DNA of 64,000 bases from Mucilaginibacter sp. KACC 22773. GTDB taxonomy: Bacteria; Bacteroidota; Bacteroidia; Sphingobacteriales; Sphingobacteriaceae. The stretch lies in the NCBI RefSeq assembly GCF_028736215.1, contig NZ_CP117883.1, forward strand, positions 4,836,001 to 4,900,000. The letters run 5' to 3'. This document shows positions 1 to 9,252 of the stretch, piece by piece. Both the position numbers and the translations under genes were made by a program. The notes beneath the pieces were generated by a model. It searched no databases. It worked only from the letters and a program-made list of their open reading frames with translations, and had not been told where the DNA came from. The stretch's first letter is position 1, and every line of letters begins with the position of its first letter.

Positions 1-861
1 ATTTGCTGCCTGCTGAATTGCGAAAACGGTTTCCTTATTGTTTTTGGTTGCCGCGTTAAAGTTATCCTCGTAATTATCTGTTAAACCATAAGCAACACCT
101 GCCGAGTTTGTTCCGCCGGTAATAACTTCGGTAAATGTTTTATCGGCATTAGTATAGTCTTTTTGGTACAGATAGGTTTTAGCCAGGTAAGCACCTGCCG
201 CCCATTTGTTCACCCTGCCAACCTGTGTTTGCGTTGCCGGTAAGTTTGCGTAGGCAAATGCAAAATCGGCAACTATTTTTGGCCATATATCTGTGGTATT
301 GGGCTGCACAAAATTGGTTGTGGTTTCATCGATATAGGGCACATTGCCAAACATCTTTTTCAAGTCGAAATAATAATGACCGCGTAAAAACCTGGCCTGC
401 CCAATAATATTTGCTTTATCGGCAGCAGATATGCTTGTAACCGCTGCTACCGCTTTTAACACGTTGTTTGCCCTTGTTACACCTTCATAATCGGCGATCC
501 ATTTTGTATTTAAAAAACCGTTACTGGCATCAACCGTAAATGTTGCTATAGAGTTGATAGCAGGCTGATCGATACCGGAACTGCCTTTGTGAGCATCGCC
601 ACCGGCCACGCTGCCATATATCCAGTTATCGGGTGATGCTTCCCAGGGATTACCGCCACCAAAAGCAACGTTGCCGCCTTTTTGGCCATCGAGCGCCGAA
701 TATGCGCCAATCAAAAGGCCATCTACACCTGCCGCCGTTGTTATTTGCGCCGTACTTAACGCACCCAATGCAGGCTGGTCAAGAGACGACTTTTTGCATG
801 AACTTTGAACTATACCAGCTATAACTAAAGTACAAACTGATAAACGTATGATATTTTTCAT
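1..861 (-). CDS. SusD/RagB-family lipoprotein, 3' part outside window
   Basis: This is the N-terminal 287 codons of a SusD-like outer-membrane lipoprotein, which captures glycans and closes over its SusC channel. It begins MKNIIRLSVC and has a signal peptide ending in a lipobox with Cys22, followed by KKS, the usual Bacteroidota surface-lipoprotein context. Family hallmarks follow: a helical repeat region with RANNVLKAV near residue 125 and an ARFLRGHYYFDLKKMFG segment near residue 150. The reading frame stays open to base 1, so the C-terminal half is missing. It lies 11 bp downstream of the SusC gene on the same strand, which implies one operon and one transporter. The substrate cannot be told from this fragment. 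The family assignment is firm. Confidence 0.93.
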   Translation of the reverse strand, partial: MKNIIRLSVCTLVIAGIVQSSCKKSSLDQPALGALSTAQITTAAGVDGLLIGAYSALDGQKGGNVAFGGGNPWEASPDNWIYGSVAGGDAHKGSSGIDQPAINSIATFTVDASNGFLNTKWIADYEGVTRANNVLKAVAAVTSISAADKANIIGQARFLRGHYYFDLKKMFGNVPYIDETTTNFVQPNTTDIWPKIVADFAFAYANLPATQTQVGRVNKWAAGAYLAKTYLYQKDYTNADKTFTEVITGGTNSAGVAYGLTDNYEDNFNAATKNNKETVFAIQQAAN

Positions 862-872
862 AAAATCTTTAA

Positions 873-3800
873 TTAAAATTTAACTTGTACACCTAATAAA
901 TAAGTACGGCTTGGCGAGTAGTTACCCCTATCAACACCAAAGTTGGTGCTGCTATTGGTGTTACTGGTGGTACCGCCACCCACAATCTCGGGATCAACGC
1001 CGGAGTACTTGGTTATGGTAATTAAATTAGCTCCTGATAAGTAAATACGTGCGCTGCTTAAACCAATTGCTTTGATCAGGTTAGGTGCAAACTTGTAACC
1101 TATCTGCAGGTTTCTTAAACGCAGATATGAGCCGTTTTCTACATAATAAGAGTTGGGTACAGTATTGGTACTAAATGAGCCATCAATTTCCTGGATAGGT
1201 GCTTTGGCATTCATATGGGTAGGCGTCCATGAATCATACAAAGCTGTTTTGCTTTTTGCACCCGCAAAATTGGCGTAAAAATCTGTCCACCATCTTACAT
1301 CATTCCAAATCTTGTTGCCGTACGAGCCATACCAGAACATATTCAGATCGAAGTTTTTATAGGTAAAATCGAGATTTAAACCGCCGGTAAATTTAGGGTT
1401 AGGGTTTCCAAGCAATGTACGGTCACTGGCATCTACTTTACCATCGCCGTTTACATCGGCATATTTAAAGCGGCCAACAGCGGCATCGGTTTGATAAGTA
1501 CCCCCTGCTTTTGTATTGGCTGCATCAATTTCGGCCTGCGAATTCCAGAAACCATCAGTTTTGTAACCAAAGAAACCGCCCACAGGGCCGCCTACCTGGT
1601 TGCGTATAATGGAGCTGCCATTAAAACGGCCCGAGTTTTGGTCGAAATAAGGCTGCCCTACAGTAACGGCCTTAATAACGTTATGATAAGTAGTAAACGT
1701 TAATGAAGCATTCATTTTCAGATCATGACCCAGTGTTTGATGCGTGCCAATGGCAATATCCAAACCCGTATTATTCATAGCTCCAACGTTGCTGTATGGC
1801 GCTGTTGCAGAGCCCGCAGTACCTGGCAGGTTTGGATTGAATAGCAAGCCGGTGATGATCTTTTTGTAATAATCGGCGGATATGTCCCACTTCTGGTTAA
1901 AAAACGAACCATCAAAACCAATATTTAAGTTTTTATCAAGCTCCCATTTAGCATCGGGGTTACCTATCCTGGTTTGGGTAAAACCGGCAACTGTACTGGT
2001 TGATGTACCGGCAATATCATAATATGAATTGGTTTTAATTGCGCCAAATGTGGTAAATGCGTTGGATGGGTCCACATTGATCTGGTTACCCATTACACCG
2101 TATCCACCGCGGATCTTCAAATCGCTTATCCATGCTGCTTTTTTCAGGAAACTTTCCTGCGATATGCGCCAGCCTGCACTTACTGCCGGGAACCATCCAT
2201 ATTGGTAAGTTAAAAACCTTGATGAACCATCACGACGGAGCGTTGCATTTAACAGGAACTCATCATTAAAAGTATAATCTAAACGCGCAATCAGCGATTG
2301 TAGCTTATCTCTTTGGATGGTGCTATAAGCAGTTGGCGTACCGGTACCTGTTGTTATAGTGGTATAATTTTTATCAAAAGTAAAGTAACCGGTATTGGTA
2401 GCACCCAGGGTTTCGTACCGGTTTTTATAGTTCTCTGTACCTACCAGTAATTTAATATCGTGTTTACGAATGGTTTGGTGATAGGTTAAAGTATTTGTCC
2501 AGGTGTAATTGTACCCGTTAAATGAGTTCTCTGAGTATGAGTTGGTTGTGTTGTTTTCAGAGTTCTCGTATTCAGGGAAAGTAAACGAGTGGTTATAATC
2601 AGAATAATACTCGCCGCCAAACTGGGTGCGTAAGGTAAAGTATTTCAGGAAATCAACCTCGGCAAAGGCATTACCAAACAGCCGGTTATAAGCTCCATAA
2701 TTATTGCCGGTACGTTGTTGTACAGCCACCGGGTTACGGGCGTTACCTAAGTTTGCTGTATTTGAGCCGGCATAGTTACCTGCAATATCATATACAGGAA
2801 TAATAGGCTGCTCGCGGAAAGCCATACCAATACCAGAACCCTCGTCATTTTCATTGATCAGCGGATTTTCTGTTACCGAGTATGATAAGTTTTCGCCTAC
2901 CCTGATGTGTTTAGATACATTAAAGCTGGTATTTGCCCTTACGGTATAACGCTTATCATAAGTATCTATCAGGGTGCCCTTCTGGTTGTAATAGTTCATG
3001 GAGAACAAGTAAGTGGCCAGGTCTGAACTGCCGCTTAAAGCCAGGTTATGGCTTTGTATAGGGGCCGATTTAAATATTTCATGATACCAGTCGGTGCCTG
3101 CTTTGTTGGCCTTTGTAATACGGTAAAAGCCAGATGGATCGCCGGAGGTATAAAACGGGTTAACGTAATACTTTGATGGATCGACAGCCGGATCGCCGTC
3201 ATGTACGCCATAAGGGCCTGTACTACCCGCGCTAATATAATCGGGCAATACATTGCCGTTGGGGCCATACAGGTTGCTGCTTAAATCAACCGGTATTCCT
3301 TTTAAAGCAGCGGTATTTTGAATGGCCAGCGTTCTGAGGCTGGTCATTTCCTGCGGATTTAACAAGTTAAACACATTGCCGCCTTTAGGTACCTGGGTGC
3401 CGTAATAAGCATCATAAGATACGCTTACCTTACCGGTACCTTTTTTAGTGGTGATAACAATTACACCATTGGCAGCGCGCGCACCGTATATTGATGCCGA
3501 ACTTGCATCTTTTAATACCTGCATGCTGGCCACATCATTGGGGTTAATGTCGCTTACGTTTGTAGTGGGTACACCATCAACAACATACAGCGGCTGGTTG
3601 TTGCCAAACGTATTGGCGCCACGAATTTTTACTGAAGGGTTTTCGCCCGGCTGCCCCGATGCAATAACGGTTACACCCGCTGCCTGGCCCTGCAACTGGT
3701 TTTCTACTGATGATGTTGGCTGCCTGTTGGCGGCGGCTACATCAACTACGGCTACCGCACCTACCAGGTCTTTTTTTCGCTGGCTGCCGTAACCTGTTAC

Positions 3801-4133
3801 TACCACCTCGTTTAAGGTATTGTTACCGGCAATCAGGGTAATGTTCAAATTAACATCAGCACCAACGGTTATTTCTTTAGTAACATAGCCTATATAGGAT
3901 ATGACCAGCGTGTTACCCGGACTTAACGAGAGGGTAAAATCGCCGTTAACGTCGGTAATGGCACCGGTTGCGGCGCCTTTTACCCGTACCGAGGCGCCAA
4001 TGATAGGTAATTTGTCATCGCTGGCGATAACCTTTCCCTTGTACTTTGTTTGGGCAGTAACTACCACCGAAGAAACCAGGCAGCATAACAGCACACCCAG
4101 GAATCTCCCTTTTAGGAGTAAACTTTTAAACAT
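873..4133 (-). CDS. SusC/RagA-family TonB-dependent outer-membrane transporter (pair 1)
   Basis: This 1086-residue protein is a complete SusC-type TonB-dependent channel. After a signal peptide (about 1-28) comes a carboxypeptidase-regulatory-like beta-sandwich (about 30-115), then the NEVVVTGYG box and a plug domain (about 118-240) with the family signature PLYVVDGVP and VLKDASSASIYGARAANGV. The rest is a beta-barrel ending in the typical aromatic C-terminus (LLGVQVKF). There is no STN domain, so it is not of the sigma-regulating transducer type. It forms a transporter with the SusD 11 bp downstream, which is cut by the window edge. The divergent LytS/LytTR pair may regulate it, but only adjacency suggests this. 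Confidence 0.95.
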   Translation of the reverse strand: MFKSLLLKGRFLGVLLCCLVSSVVVTAQTKYKGKVIASDDKLPIIGASVRVKGAATGAITDVNGDFTLSLSPGNTLVISYIGYVTKEITVGADVNLNITLIAGNNTLNEVVVTGYGSQRKKDLVGAVAVVDVAAANRQPTSSVENQLQGQAAGVTVIASGQPGENPSVKIRGANTFGNNQPLYVVDGVPTTNVSDINPNDVASMQVLKDASSASIYGARAANGVIVITTKKGTGKVSVSYDAYYGTQVPKGGNVFNLLNPQEMTSLRTLAIQNTAALKGIPVDLSSNLYGPNGNVLPDYISAGSTGPYGVHDGDPAVDPSKYYVNPFYTSGDPSGFYRITKANKAGTDWYHEIFKSAPIQSHNLALSGSSDLATYLFSMNYYNQKGTLIDTYDKRYTVRANTSFNVSKHIRVGENLSYSVTENPLINENDEGSGIGMAFREQPIIPVYDIAGNYAGSNTANLGNARNPVAVQQRTGNNYGAYNRLFGNAFAEVDFLKYFTLRTQFGGEYYSDYNHSFTFPEYENSENNTTNSYSENSFNGYNYTWTNTLTYHQTIRKHDIKLLVGTENYKNRYETLGATNTGYFTFDKNYTTITTGTGTPTAYSTIQRDKLQSLIARLDYTFNDEFLLNATLRRDGSSRFLTYQYGWFPAVSAGWRISQESFLKKAAWISDLKIRGGYGVMGNQINVDPSNAFTTFGAIKTNSYYDIAGTSTSTVAGFTQTRIGNPDAKWELDKNLNIGFDGSFFNQKWDISADYYKKIITGLLFNPNLPGTAGSATAPYSNVGAMNNTGLDIAIGTHQTLGHDLKMNASLTFTTYHNVIKAVTVGQPYFDQNSGRFNGSSIIRNQVGGPVGGFFGYKTDGFWNSQAEIDAANTKAGGTYQTDAAVGRFKYADVNGDGKVDASDRTLLGNPNPKFTGGLNLDFTYKNFDLNMFWYGSYGNKIWNDVRWWTDFYANFAGAKSKTALYDSWTPTHMNAKAPIQEIDGSFSTNTVPNSYYVENGSYLRLRNLQIGYKFAPNLIKAIGLSSARIYLSGANLITITKYSGVDPEIVGGGTTSNTNSSTNFGVDRGNYSPSRTYLLGVQVKF

Positions 4134-4918
4134 GAATTTGAGATTTAATTGATATATATTTGGTTATTTATTGATTGCAAACAGAACGTGTAATCACCTA
4201 TTAATCAGCTGTTAAATAATGCGTTCCGGATCTCACCCCGGAACGCAAATCCAATATCATTTCTCAAGTGATATTGATCAACTAATTCTCAAATGACACG
4301 TTTACTAAATCATTTAAGCTCTTCAGATACCGATATTATCAACCTTGTTGATTTACAGTTTTAGCTGCGCAAAACCGTAAAATCAGTTCGTCAATACACG
4401 TGTATCGCTAATTCCTTATCCCGATCACCAGGAGCACAAAAGGCGCCTGTTAAAAATGTTTACTTATGTAAAGAGGCCACACGATTTGCGCGCCCCAGGT
4501 AAATGCCCCGGTTTATTATAATTGTTCACAAATAATAAAATAATAGAATTATAGATTTTAATAAATCGACAAAACATACCTATTGTAAGACCAAACAGGT
4601 AAATAATGCGACAAAAATATTTTCGCTTTTTGACGCGCTGGAATAGCAGAACTTGCGGGGATATTATATATTAGCAAGAGTTTAAAAGACTGCCATAAAA
4701 CCGATTTAAAACCAGTTTCACGTATAAAATCTGGACAATTTTAAAAACAACAGCTTTTGCGTGGATATTTCGCAATGAATTAGTATGTACCAGCCAGGCA
4801 ATCACATGTTTAAACATCAACAATCGATTGTCCCCTGTTTGTTACTATTTGTATTGTAAAAATAATACTGCATTTATGTATATAATTTCATTAAACCTTT
4901 TATAAATGTACTTTAGCC
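4134..4918. other. Intergenic region between divergent susC and sensor kinase
   Basis: This 785-bp AT-rich stretch holds the divergent promoters of the SusC operon and the LytS-like kinase. No convincing open frame is present. The one clear structure is a hairpin at 4221-4246, with 9-bp arms GCGTTCCGG and CCGGAACGC around an 8-nt loop. It lies 88-113 nt before the susC start and would be in its 5' leader if transcription begins further out. No perfect TAnnTTTG box was found near either start codon. Confidence 0.5.
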
Positions 4919-5983
4919 ATGCATGATAAAAACAATATAATAGGTTTGAATTTGTACAATAAAAAATTCAGGATTTGGGCGCATGTATGCGTTTGGCTTG
5001 TTCTGATGGCTTTACCATACATCATGCATTCAATCAACGTATTGCCTTCCCGCACGTTTACAGGCAAAGAAATGAGCGGGTTTATTAAGCTTGATTATGT
5101 GGGTTATATTTATTGGATAGCCGCTTTTTATTTCAACAGCTTAATTCTTATCCCTCATTTGTTCATGAAGGGTAAATACCCTTACTATGTGCTGGCTGTA
5201 CTTTCAATTTATGCCATTTACCTGTTTGTATACCATCATATTTATAACTGGCTGGAGATAGACCTGCCTTATGGGCTGCTGCGCACCAGCTGGCTGCGGC
5301 TGCCCGCGTTTTTACTCACCATGGCGGCAAGCCTGGCCTACACTACCATAAACGGCTTGCTTGACTATCAGGAAAAGCTGCGCGAAAAGGATAAAGAGAA
5401 ATTAAAAACCGAGTTGTCTTTCTTACGGTCGCAAATAAGCCCCCACTTTATATTTAATGTACTTAACAACATCGTATCGCTGGTAAGGTTAAATAGCACC
5501 GAGCTGGAGCCTACGGTAATGAAACTTTCGGGATTAATGAAATACATGCTTTACCATACCGATGAAGAGAAAGTGAACATTAAGGTTGAAGAAGAATACC
5601 TTAACCATTATATTGATTTGCAAAAGCAGCGGTTTGGCAAAAAAGTTAAGGTAGAGACTTCATTTACCATCCTGAATAAAAACCAGCTGATTGAACCGAT
5701 GCTGTTAATCCCGTTTGTTGAAAATGCCTTTAAGCATGGGGTTGGTTCCATTGATGACCCGCGTATTATCATTGAGTTAGTTACCGATGAACGATTTTTA
5801 AATTTTACGGTTATCAACAAATATAATGCTTTAAATACCGCGCCGAAAGACGAATCGTCGGGCATAGGCATAGCCAACGTGAGCCGCAGAATAAACCTGT
5901 TGTATGAAAACAAACATCAGTTAAGCATCAAAAGCGAAAACAATTGCTTTGAAGTTAACCTGATACTAAAATTAGATGCATGA
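4919..5983 (+). CDS. LytS/YehU-type membrane sensor histidine kinase
   Basis: This 354-residue protein is a sensor kinase of the His_kinase (PF06580) class. Four hydrophobic segments lie in the first 150 residues (about 18-40, 60-82, 88-108, 127-148) and no large periplasmic domain is seen. A short charged helix (150-168) precedes the phosphoacceptor motif SPHFIFNVLNNI with His176. The ATP-binding N-box is PFVENAFKHG (265-274) and the glycine box is GIGIANV (315-321). It overlaps the downstream LytTR regulator by 4 bp (ATGA), so the two are translationally coupled and surely work as a pair. The signal is unknown. Such systems in Bacteroidota often act without an adjacent target. Confidence 0.93.
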   Translation: MHDKNNIIGLNLYNKKFRIWAHVCVWLVLMALPYIMHSINVLPSRTFTGKEMSGFIKLDYVGYIYWIAAFYFNSLILIPHLFMKGKYPYYVLAVLSIYAIYLFVYHHIYNWLEIDLPYGLLRTSWLRLPAFLLTMAASLAYTTINGLLDYQEKLREKDKEKLKTELSFLRSQISPHFIFNVLNNIVSLVRLNSTELEPTVMKLSGLMKYMLYHTDEEKVNIKVEEEYLNHYIDLQKQRFGKKVKVETSFTILNKNQLIEPMLLIPFVENAFKHGVGSIDDPRIIIELVTDERFLNFTVINKYNALNTAPKDESSGIGIANVSRRINLLYENKHQLSIKSENNCFEVNLILKLDA

Positions 5984-6687
5984 TAAATTGTATTGCAATT
6001 GATGATGAGCCGCTTGCCTTAAGTTTACTTGCCGATAACATAAGCAAAATTCCGTTTTTAAACCTGCAAGCAGCTTGCGACGATGGATTTTCGGCCAATA
6101 AAGCCATGCAGGAAAACGACATCGATTTAATATTTGTAGATATCCAGATGCCCGGGATGACGGGGCTTCAGTTTATAAACAGCCTAATTAAAAAACCGTT
6201 GGTTATCATTGTATCGGCCTACAAGCAATATGCTTTAGATGGTTTTGCGTTAAATGTGGTTGATTACCTTACCAAACCGGTACCCATGGATAGGTTTATG
6301 CAGGCCTGTAACAAAGCAAAAGAGCTTGCCGAACTTAAGGCGTTAAAATACGCTCTGAACCCGCCTGCCTTAAACTACACTTATATAAATGCAGGGTACA
6401 CCGTTGTTAAAATTACTTTTGACGAAGTGCTATACCTGGAAGGTTTACGCGATTATGTTAAAATATACTTTACAGGCCATAAAAAGCCGGCCATTGTGCG
6501 GCTCAGCTTCAAAAATGTAGAACAAAAATGGCCATCGCATTTTATGCGCATTCACAAATCTTTTTTTATTAATGCGCAAAAAATTGAAGCTATCAATAAA
6601 ACGGCGGTTATTATTAACGAAAAAGAGATTCCTATAGGCGAAGCTTACCGGGCAGCGGTAACGGCGTTGATACAATCAAATAGTTAA
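5980..6687 (+). CDS. LytTR-family response regulator
   Basis: This 235-residue regulator has an N-terminal CheY-like receiver (about 1-120) with the acidic pair Asp8/Asp9, phosphoacceptor Asp54 in FVDIQMPGMTG and conserved Lys99 in YLTKP. A C-terminal LytTR DNA-binding domain (about 138-232) follows, with the typical LEGLRDYVKIY and FMRIHKSFFIN blocks. It starts inside the last codons of the kinase gene, and the spacing supports coupled expression. LytTR proteins bind direct repeats upstream of their targets. No target is identifiable here, although the divergent SusC operon is the nearest candidate. Confidence 0.94.
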   Translation: MINCIAIDDEPLALSLLADNISKIPFLNLQAACDDGFSANKAMQENDIDLIFVDIQMPGMTGLQFINSLIKKPLVIIVSAYKQYALDGFALNVVDYLTKPVPMDRFMQACNKAKELAELKALKYALNPPALNYTYINAGYTVVKITFDEVLYLEGLRDYVKIYFTGHKKPAIVRLSFKNVEQKWPSHFMRIHKSFFINAQKIEAINKTAVIINEKEIPIGEAYRAAVTALIQSNS

Positions 6688-6733
6688 TAACAATTCGGCC
6701 GATATCTTTTCAAAAACCTTGTTTCATAAAAAA

Positions 6734-6768
6734 GGGCCGAAAAACTCTCGCAGTTTTTTGATCGGCCC
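6734..6768 (+). terminator. Hairpin after the two-component operon
   Basis: GGGCCG-AAAAACT pairs with AGTTTTT-(TGAT)-CGGCCC across a short loop, 46 bp after the response regulator stop. The stem is strong but no U-tract follows, so it may be a weak terminator or a 3'-end stabilising hairpin. Confidence 0.4.
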
Positions 6769-7000
6769 TACATCTACCTATGAAAAACAATCCTTTGAGA
6801 AGGATATTAATTTATACTCAATTACAGTACCAAAAGTTACATGTTGATTAAAATAAATAAAACAGCACTTTAATTTTATTTACGCAACAGCTTGTGGAAA
6901 TACTTCTACTATTATTGTGTAATAAGGGCGCGATTGGGTATTTTATATATCGCAATTACCTATGCAAAAATTAAGAAACAGCGAAACCCAAAAAAGCGTA

Positions 7001-7008
7001 TATCTTTG
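7001..7008 (+). promoter_or_regulatory. Candidate -7 box of the efp promoter
   Basis: TATCTTTG matches the Bacteroidota -7 consensus TAnnTTTG and ends 26 bp before the efp start codon. No good TTTG -33 element is seen 19-21 bp upstream, so the call rests on the -7 box and its position. Confidence 0.45.
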
Positions 7009-7034
7009 CGCACAAATTTTATAATTATATTTTC

Positions 7035-7595
7035 ATGGCAAAGGCATCTGAAATTAAAGTAGGAAACATTTTACGCTACAACGGCGAATTGGTAACGGTT
7101 ACCGAAGTACTGCATCGTACACCGGGTAAAGGCGGAGCTTTCTACTTAGATAAATTTCGTAACATAAAAACCGGAAAAATTGTAGAGGCCCGTTTAGCAA
7201 CCGACGAACAGGTTGAAATTTGCCGTGTAGAAACCAATGATTACCAATACCTTTACGAGGAAGGCGATTATATGGTGATCATGGACAATACCACTTACGA
7301 TCAGCTAAGCATCCCCAAATCGTTATTTGGCCCATCGGCAAGGTTTTTAAAGGAGGGGATGAATGTTATCGTTTCTATCGAGAGCGAAGAACCTATTATG
7401 GCCCAGGCGCCCAACTTTGTTGAGCTGGAGATTACCTACTCTGAACCGGCCGTTAAAGGCGATACATCATCGGGTGCATTAAAGGCCGCAACTACCGAAA
7501 ATGGTGTGGAAATAAAAGTACCATTGTTCATCAACCAGGGCGATAAAGTAAAAGTTGATACCCGCACCGGCGAATATATCGAGCGTGTAAAATAA
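7035..7595 (+). CDS. efp: Elongation factor P
   Basis: This is a complete 186-residue EF-P, which binds between the P and E sites of stalled ribosomes and promotes peptide bond formation at consecutive prolines. All three OB/KOW-like domains are present: the N-terminal KOW domain (1-65) with the loop PGKGGAF carrying Lys32 at the tip, the central domain (about 68-125), and the C-terminal OB domain (about 130-186) ending with DTRTGEYIERVK. Length and order are standard. No modification enzyme gene lies next to it. It is a single-gene unit with a -7 box upstream and a terminator downstream. Confidence 0.98.
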   Translation: MAKASEIKVGNILRYNGELVTVTEVLHRTPGKGGAFYLDKFRNIKTGKIVEARLATDEQVEICRVETNDYQYLYEEGDYMVIMDNTTYDQLSIPKSLFGPSARFLKEGMNVIVSIESEEPIMAQAPNFVELEITYSEPAVKGDTSSGALKAATTENGVEIKVPLFINQGDKVKVDTRTGEYIERVK

Positions 7596-7640
7596 TAAAA
7601 CGGCTTGTACAGGTGTTCGCTTTTGGGCGAGCCTGTTCGG

Positions 7641-7699
7641 GTGTTCGGGGAGCGAAAAAATCAACTACAAATCTCTTCCCCGAACACTTTTGTTTTTTC
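7641..7699 (+). terminator. Rho-independent terminator of efp
   Basis: GTGTTCGGGGA (7641-7651) pairs perfectly with TCCCCGAACAC (7677-7687), and the right arm runs into TTTGTTTTTT. The 25-nt loop is long, but the 11-bp stem and T-tract fit a terminator 45 bp after the efp stop. Confidence 0.6.
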
Positions 7700-7816
7700 A
7701 TTCTCCTATGCGGGAATGATGGTAAAAACATCAAATTACTGCACAAAAACAGGTAAAAAGATCAATTTTTTACTTAGTATTTTGCAAAAAATCATACAAA
7801 AAAACTACGGGCGTTT

Positions 7817-7930
7817 CCCCAACCGGTAGAAGTTGGGGCCAGGCCTTGCATTCATACGCGCACAAGGCATTAGGCGCGTCCGACACTCAGGCCCTCTCCC
7901 GCGGCCGGTATCCATTGCAGTCCTTAACGC
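7817..7930 (-). repeat. Dispersed repeat, GGATACCGGCC family, copy 1
   Basis: Read on the minus strand, this GC-rich stretch contains TTAAGGACTGCAATGGATACC, GGCC, then GGCCTG, GTATGAATGCAAGGCCTGG and a terminal hairpin CCCCAAC/GTTGGGG (7817-7838). The same order of blocks recurs at 21256-21350 on the plus strand, and the core recurs at 57216-57251. A reading frame across it is an artefact of its GC content. Function unknown. Confidence 0.6.
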
Positions 7931-8130
7931 GAAAACGGTTATAACACAACATCGTGGTAAATTATAGGAGCAGCTAAAAATCGATTTAGCTACCGGCAAC
8001 ATTCAGGCACCGGCTATTCTTATTCTATTACTTTAAAAAAACCGCATGATTTTGTGAAGATAACAGATTATCGCGACTTTTGGACAGATACGAATTTGAT
8101 GAAACCGATAAACTTTTAAACTAATTACCC

Positions 8131-8217
8131 GAACACCCTCCATAAACGCGGCTTTGGGATTACAACCGGCTTTGTACACCCGCCAGCCCCTCTACGAGAG
8201 CCCCTTCGGGGACGGGA
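8131..8217 (+). repeat. Dispersed palindromic repeat family A, partial copy
   Basis: This copy contains GGCTTTGGGATTACAACCGG, CTTTGTACACCCGC and the right arm CCCCTTCGGGGACGGGA, all matching the full copy at 8560-8688. The left palindrome arm is absent. It lies in the same orientation as the second copy, and the two bracket a small membrane protein gene. Confidence 0.7.
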
Positions 8218-8265
8218 AGGAAACGTCACCGGGGACAAAAAAATTAAATTAAATCTTAAATAAAA

Positions 8266-8544
8266 ATGAGTGATATTTTAGAATCAAAATTAGTTTTTCA
8301 ACTCCTGGTGGGGTTTGTCATTTTTATCTCATTCTTTTTAATCGCCAAAATATATTTAATTGTTAAAACATCCGATTGGTCAATTTTTAATATCGTCCTG
8401 GTTTCTCTTCCATTTTTGGCACTTGTATTTATCTTTATTTTCACTTTTACGGAACGCCAAAGGCTGGCGCTTGGAGTATTTGTTGGAGGGTTGATAATTA
8501 TCGCAGGGGGATTGTTAATTGCAAGGAGGATCATCAAAAGATAG
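8266..8544 (+). CDS. Small three-helix membrane protein, unknown function
   Basis: This 92-residue protein has three hydrophobic helices (about 8-32, 40-62, 67-88), a charged loop TERQR between the second and third, and a basic tail (RRIIKR). I do not recognise a family. The start codon is preceded by an A/T-rich leader with no strong Shine-Dalgarno, which is normal for the phylum. It sits alone between two same-orientation copies of a dispersed repeat (8131-8217 and 8560-8688), an arrangement that suggests insertion or mobilisation as a unit. No nuclease, toxin or transporter motif is visible. The plausible transmembrane pattern supports it as a real gene. Confidence 0.6.
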   Translation: MSDILESKLVFQLLVGFVIFISFFLIAKIYLIVKTSDWSIFNIVLVSLPFLALVFIFIFTFTERQRLALGVFVGGLIIIAGGLLIARRIIKR

Positions 8545-8559
8545 CATCGGCCATGCATT

Positions 8560-8688
8560 CCGTCCCCTCGCATCTCTCGGTAGAGGACCCTGAGGTTCCC
8601 GCCCCCCTCGCATCAACACGGCTTTGGGATTACGACCAGCTTTGTACACCCGCGGGGGCCTCTACCGAAAGACCTCGCGGGGACGGGA
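8560..8688 (+). repeat. Dispersed palindromic repeat family A, full copy
   Basis: About 129 bp with imperfect inverted arms. The left arm (CGTCCCC, then CTCGGTAGAGGACCC) is complementary to the right arm (GGGCCTCTACCGA, then CGGGGACGG). The interior carries GGCTTTGGGATTACGACCAG and CTTTGTACACCCGC. Related copies are at 8131-8217 (partial) and 24735-24863. The RNA would fold into a long hairpin. It encodes nothing itself and resembles a REP or MITE-like element. Confidence 0.75.
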
Positions 8689-8722
8689 ATATCATCGATT
8701 ATAATTCTTTATTGGAACTTTT

Positions 8723-9013
8723 TTACTTGATCAACATATCGATCAATGCCTTTTTAAGATTTGGAAATAGTTTTTCAAATAATTCGCGTTTATGTTCAGG
8801 GACATCACTTATATCGGTAGCAATCAAATAAACCACGGCTTCCGGTACTTCAAAAAAATCACAGAGCTTTTTTAAGGTTGAAGGATTGGGACGTTTTATT
8901 CCACTCTCAATCTGTGACAGCGAAGTTTGTGTCAAATCGCATTGCTTAGCTAGCTCCGTTTGATTTAGATTTTTCTCCAATCGCAGTTCTTTGATTGCTT
9001 TTCCTATATTCAT
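8723..9013 (-). CDS. XRE-family helix-turn-helix regulator
   Basis: From the ATG at 9013 the product is 96 residues. A Cro/C1-type HTH fills residues 5-60 (NLNQTELAKQCDLTQTSLSQ, then ESGIKRPNPSTLKKLCDFF), followed by a helical tail (VPEHKRELFEKLFPNLKKAL) that could mediate dimerisation. A TTG 12 bp upstream is also in frame, but the ATG directly after the stop of the preceding gene is preferred. It is the last gene of a three-gene minus-strand operon of unknown function and probably autoregulates it. HTH proteins of this size often accompany toxin-antitoxin or defence cassettes; here that is only a hypothesis. Confidence 0.88.
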   Translation of the reverse strand: MNIGKAIKELRLEKNLNQTELAKQCDLTQTSLSQIESGIKRPNPSTLKKLCDFFEVPEAVVYLIATDISDVPEHKRELFEKLFPNLKKALIDMLIK

Positions 9014-9015
9014 AA

Positions 9016-9252
9016 TTATTTCCAATGGTCTGAGATATCTCTGATGATTTCGATAACCATCACGATAATCTGGATGTAGTTTATTTTATCCTCCTCGCTA
9101 ATTTCAACAAGGGATTGATGCTTTATTGTTTCTTCTAGCCTTTCTTTTGCTCGGCGTATTTTATTTAAATTGCTTTCACTGAGATTCGATTCTGTAGATA
9201 CAAGAACCTCTTCTAAGTCCTTGATAATTACTGCTATATTTTCTATATTCAT
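9016..9252 (-). CDS. Small coiled-coil protein, unknown function
   Basis: This 78-residue, highly charged, helical protein (MNIENIAVIIKDLEEVLV..., NKIRRAKERLEETIKHQSL) has a hydrophobic C-terminal helix (YIQIIVMVIEIIRDI). I do not recognise a family. Its first 77 bp overlap, in a different frame, the 3' end of the 262-residue gene upstream, and its stop (TAA, 9016-9018) is 2 bp from the ATG of the XRE gene. This tight packing suggests translational coupling. The composition would suit a small partner or antitoxin-like protein, but nothing in the sequence proves that. Confidence 0.6.
   Translation of the reverse strand: MNIENIAVIIKDLEEVLVSTESNLSESNLNKIRRAKERLEETIKHQSLVEISEEDKINYIQIIVMVIEIIRDISDHWK

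Noticed and set aside
7805..8002. 65-codon frame on the minus strand
   Set aside because: It coincides with a GC-rich dispersed repeat copy whose relatives do not keep the frame open.
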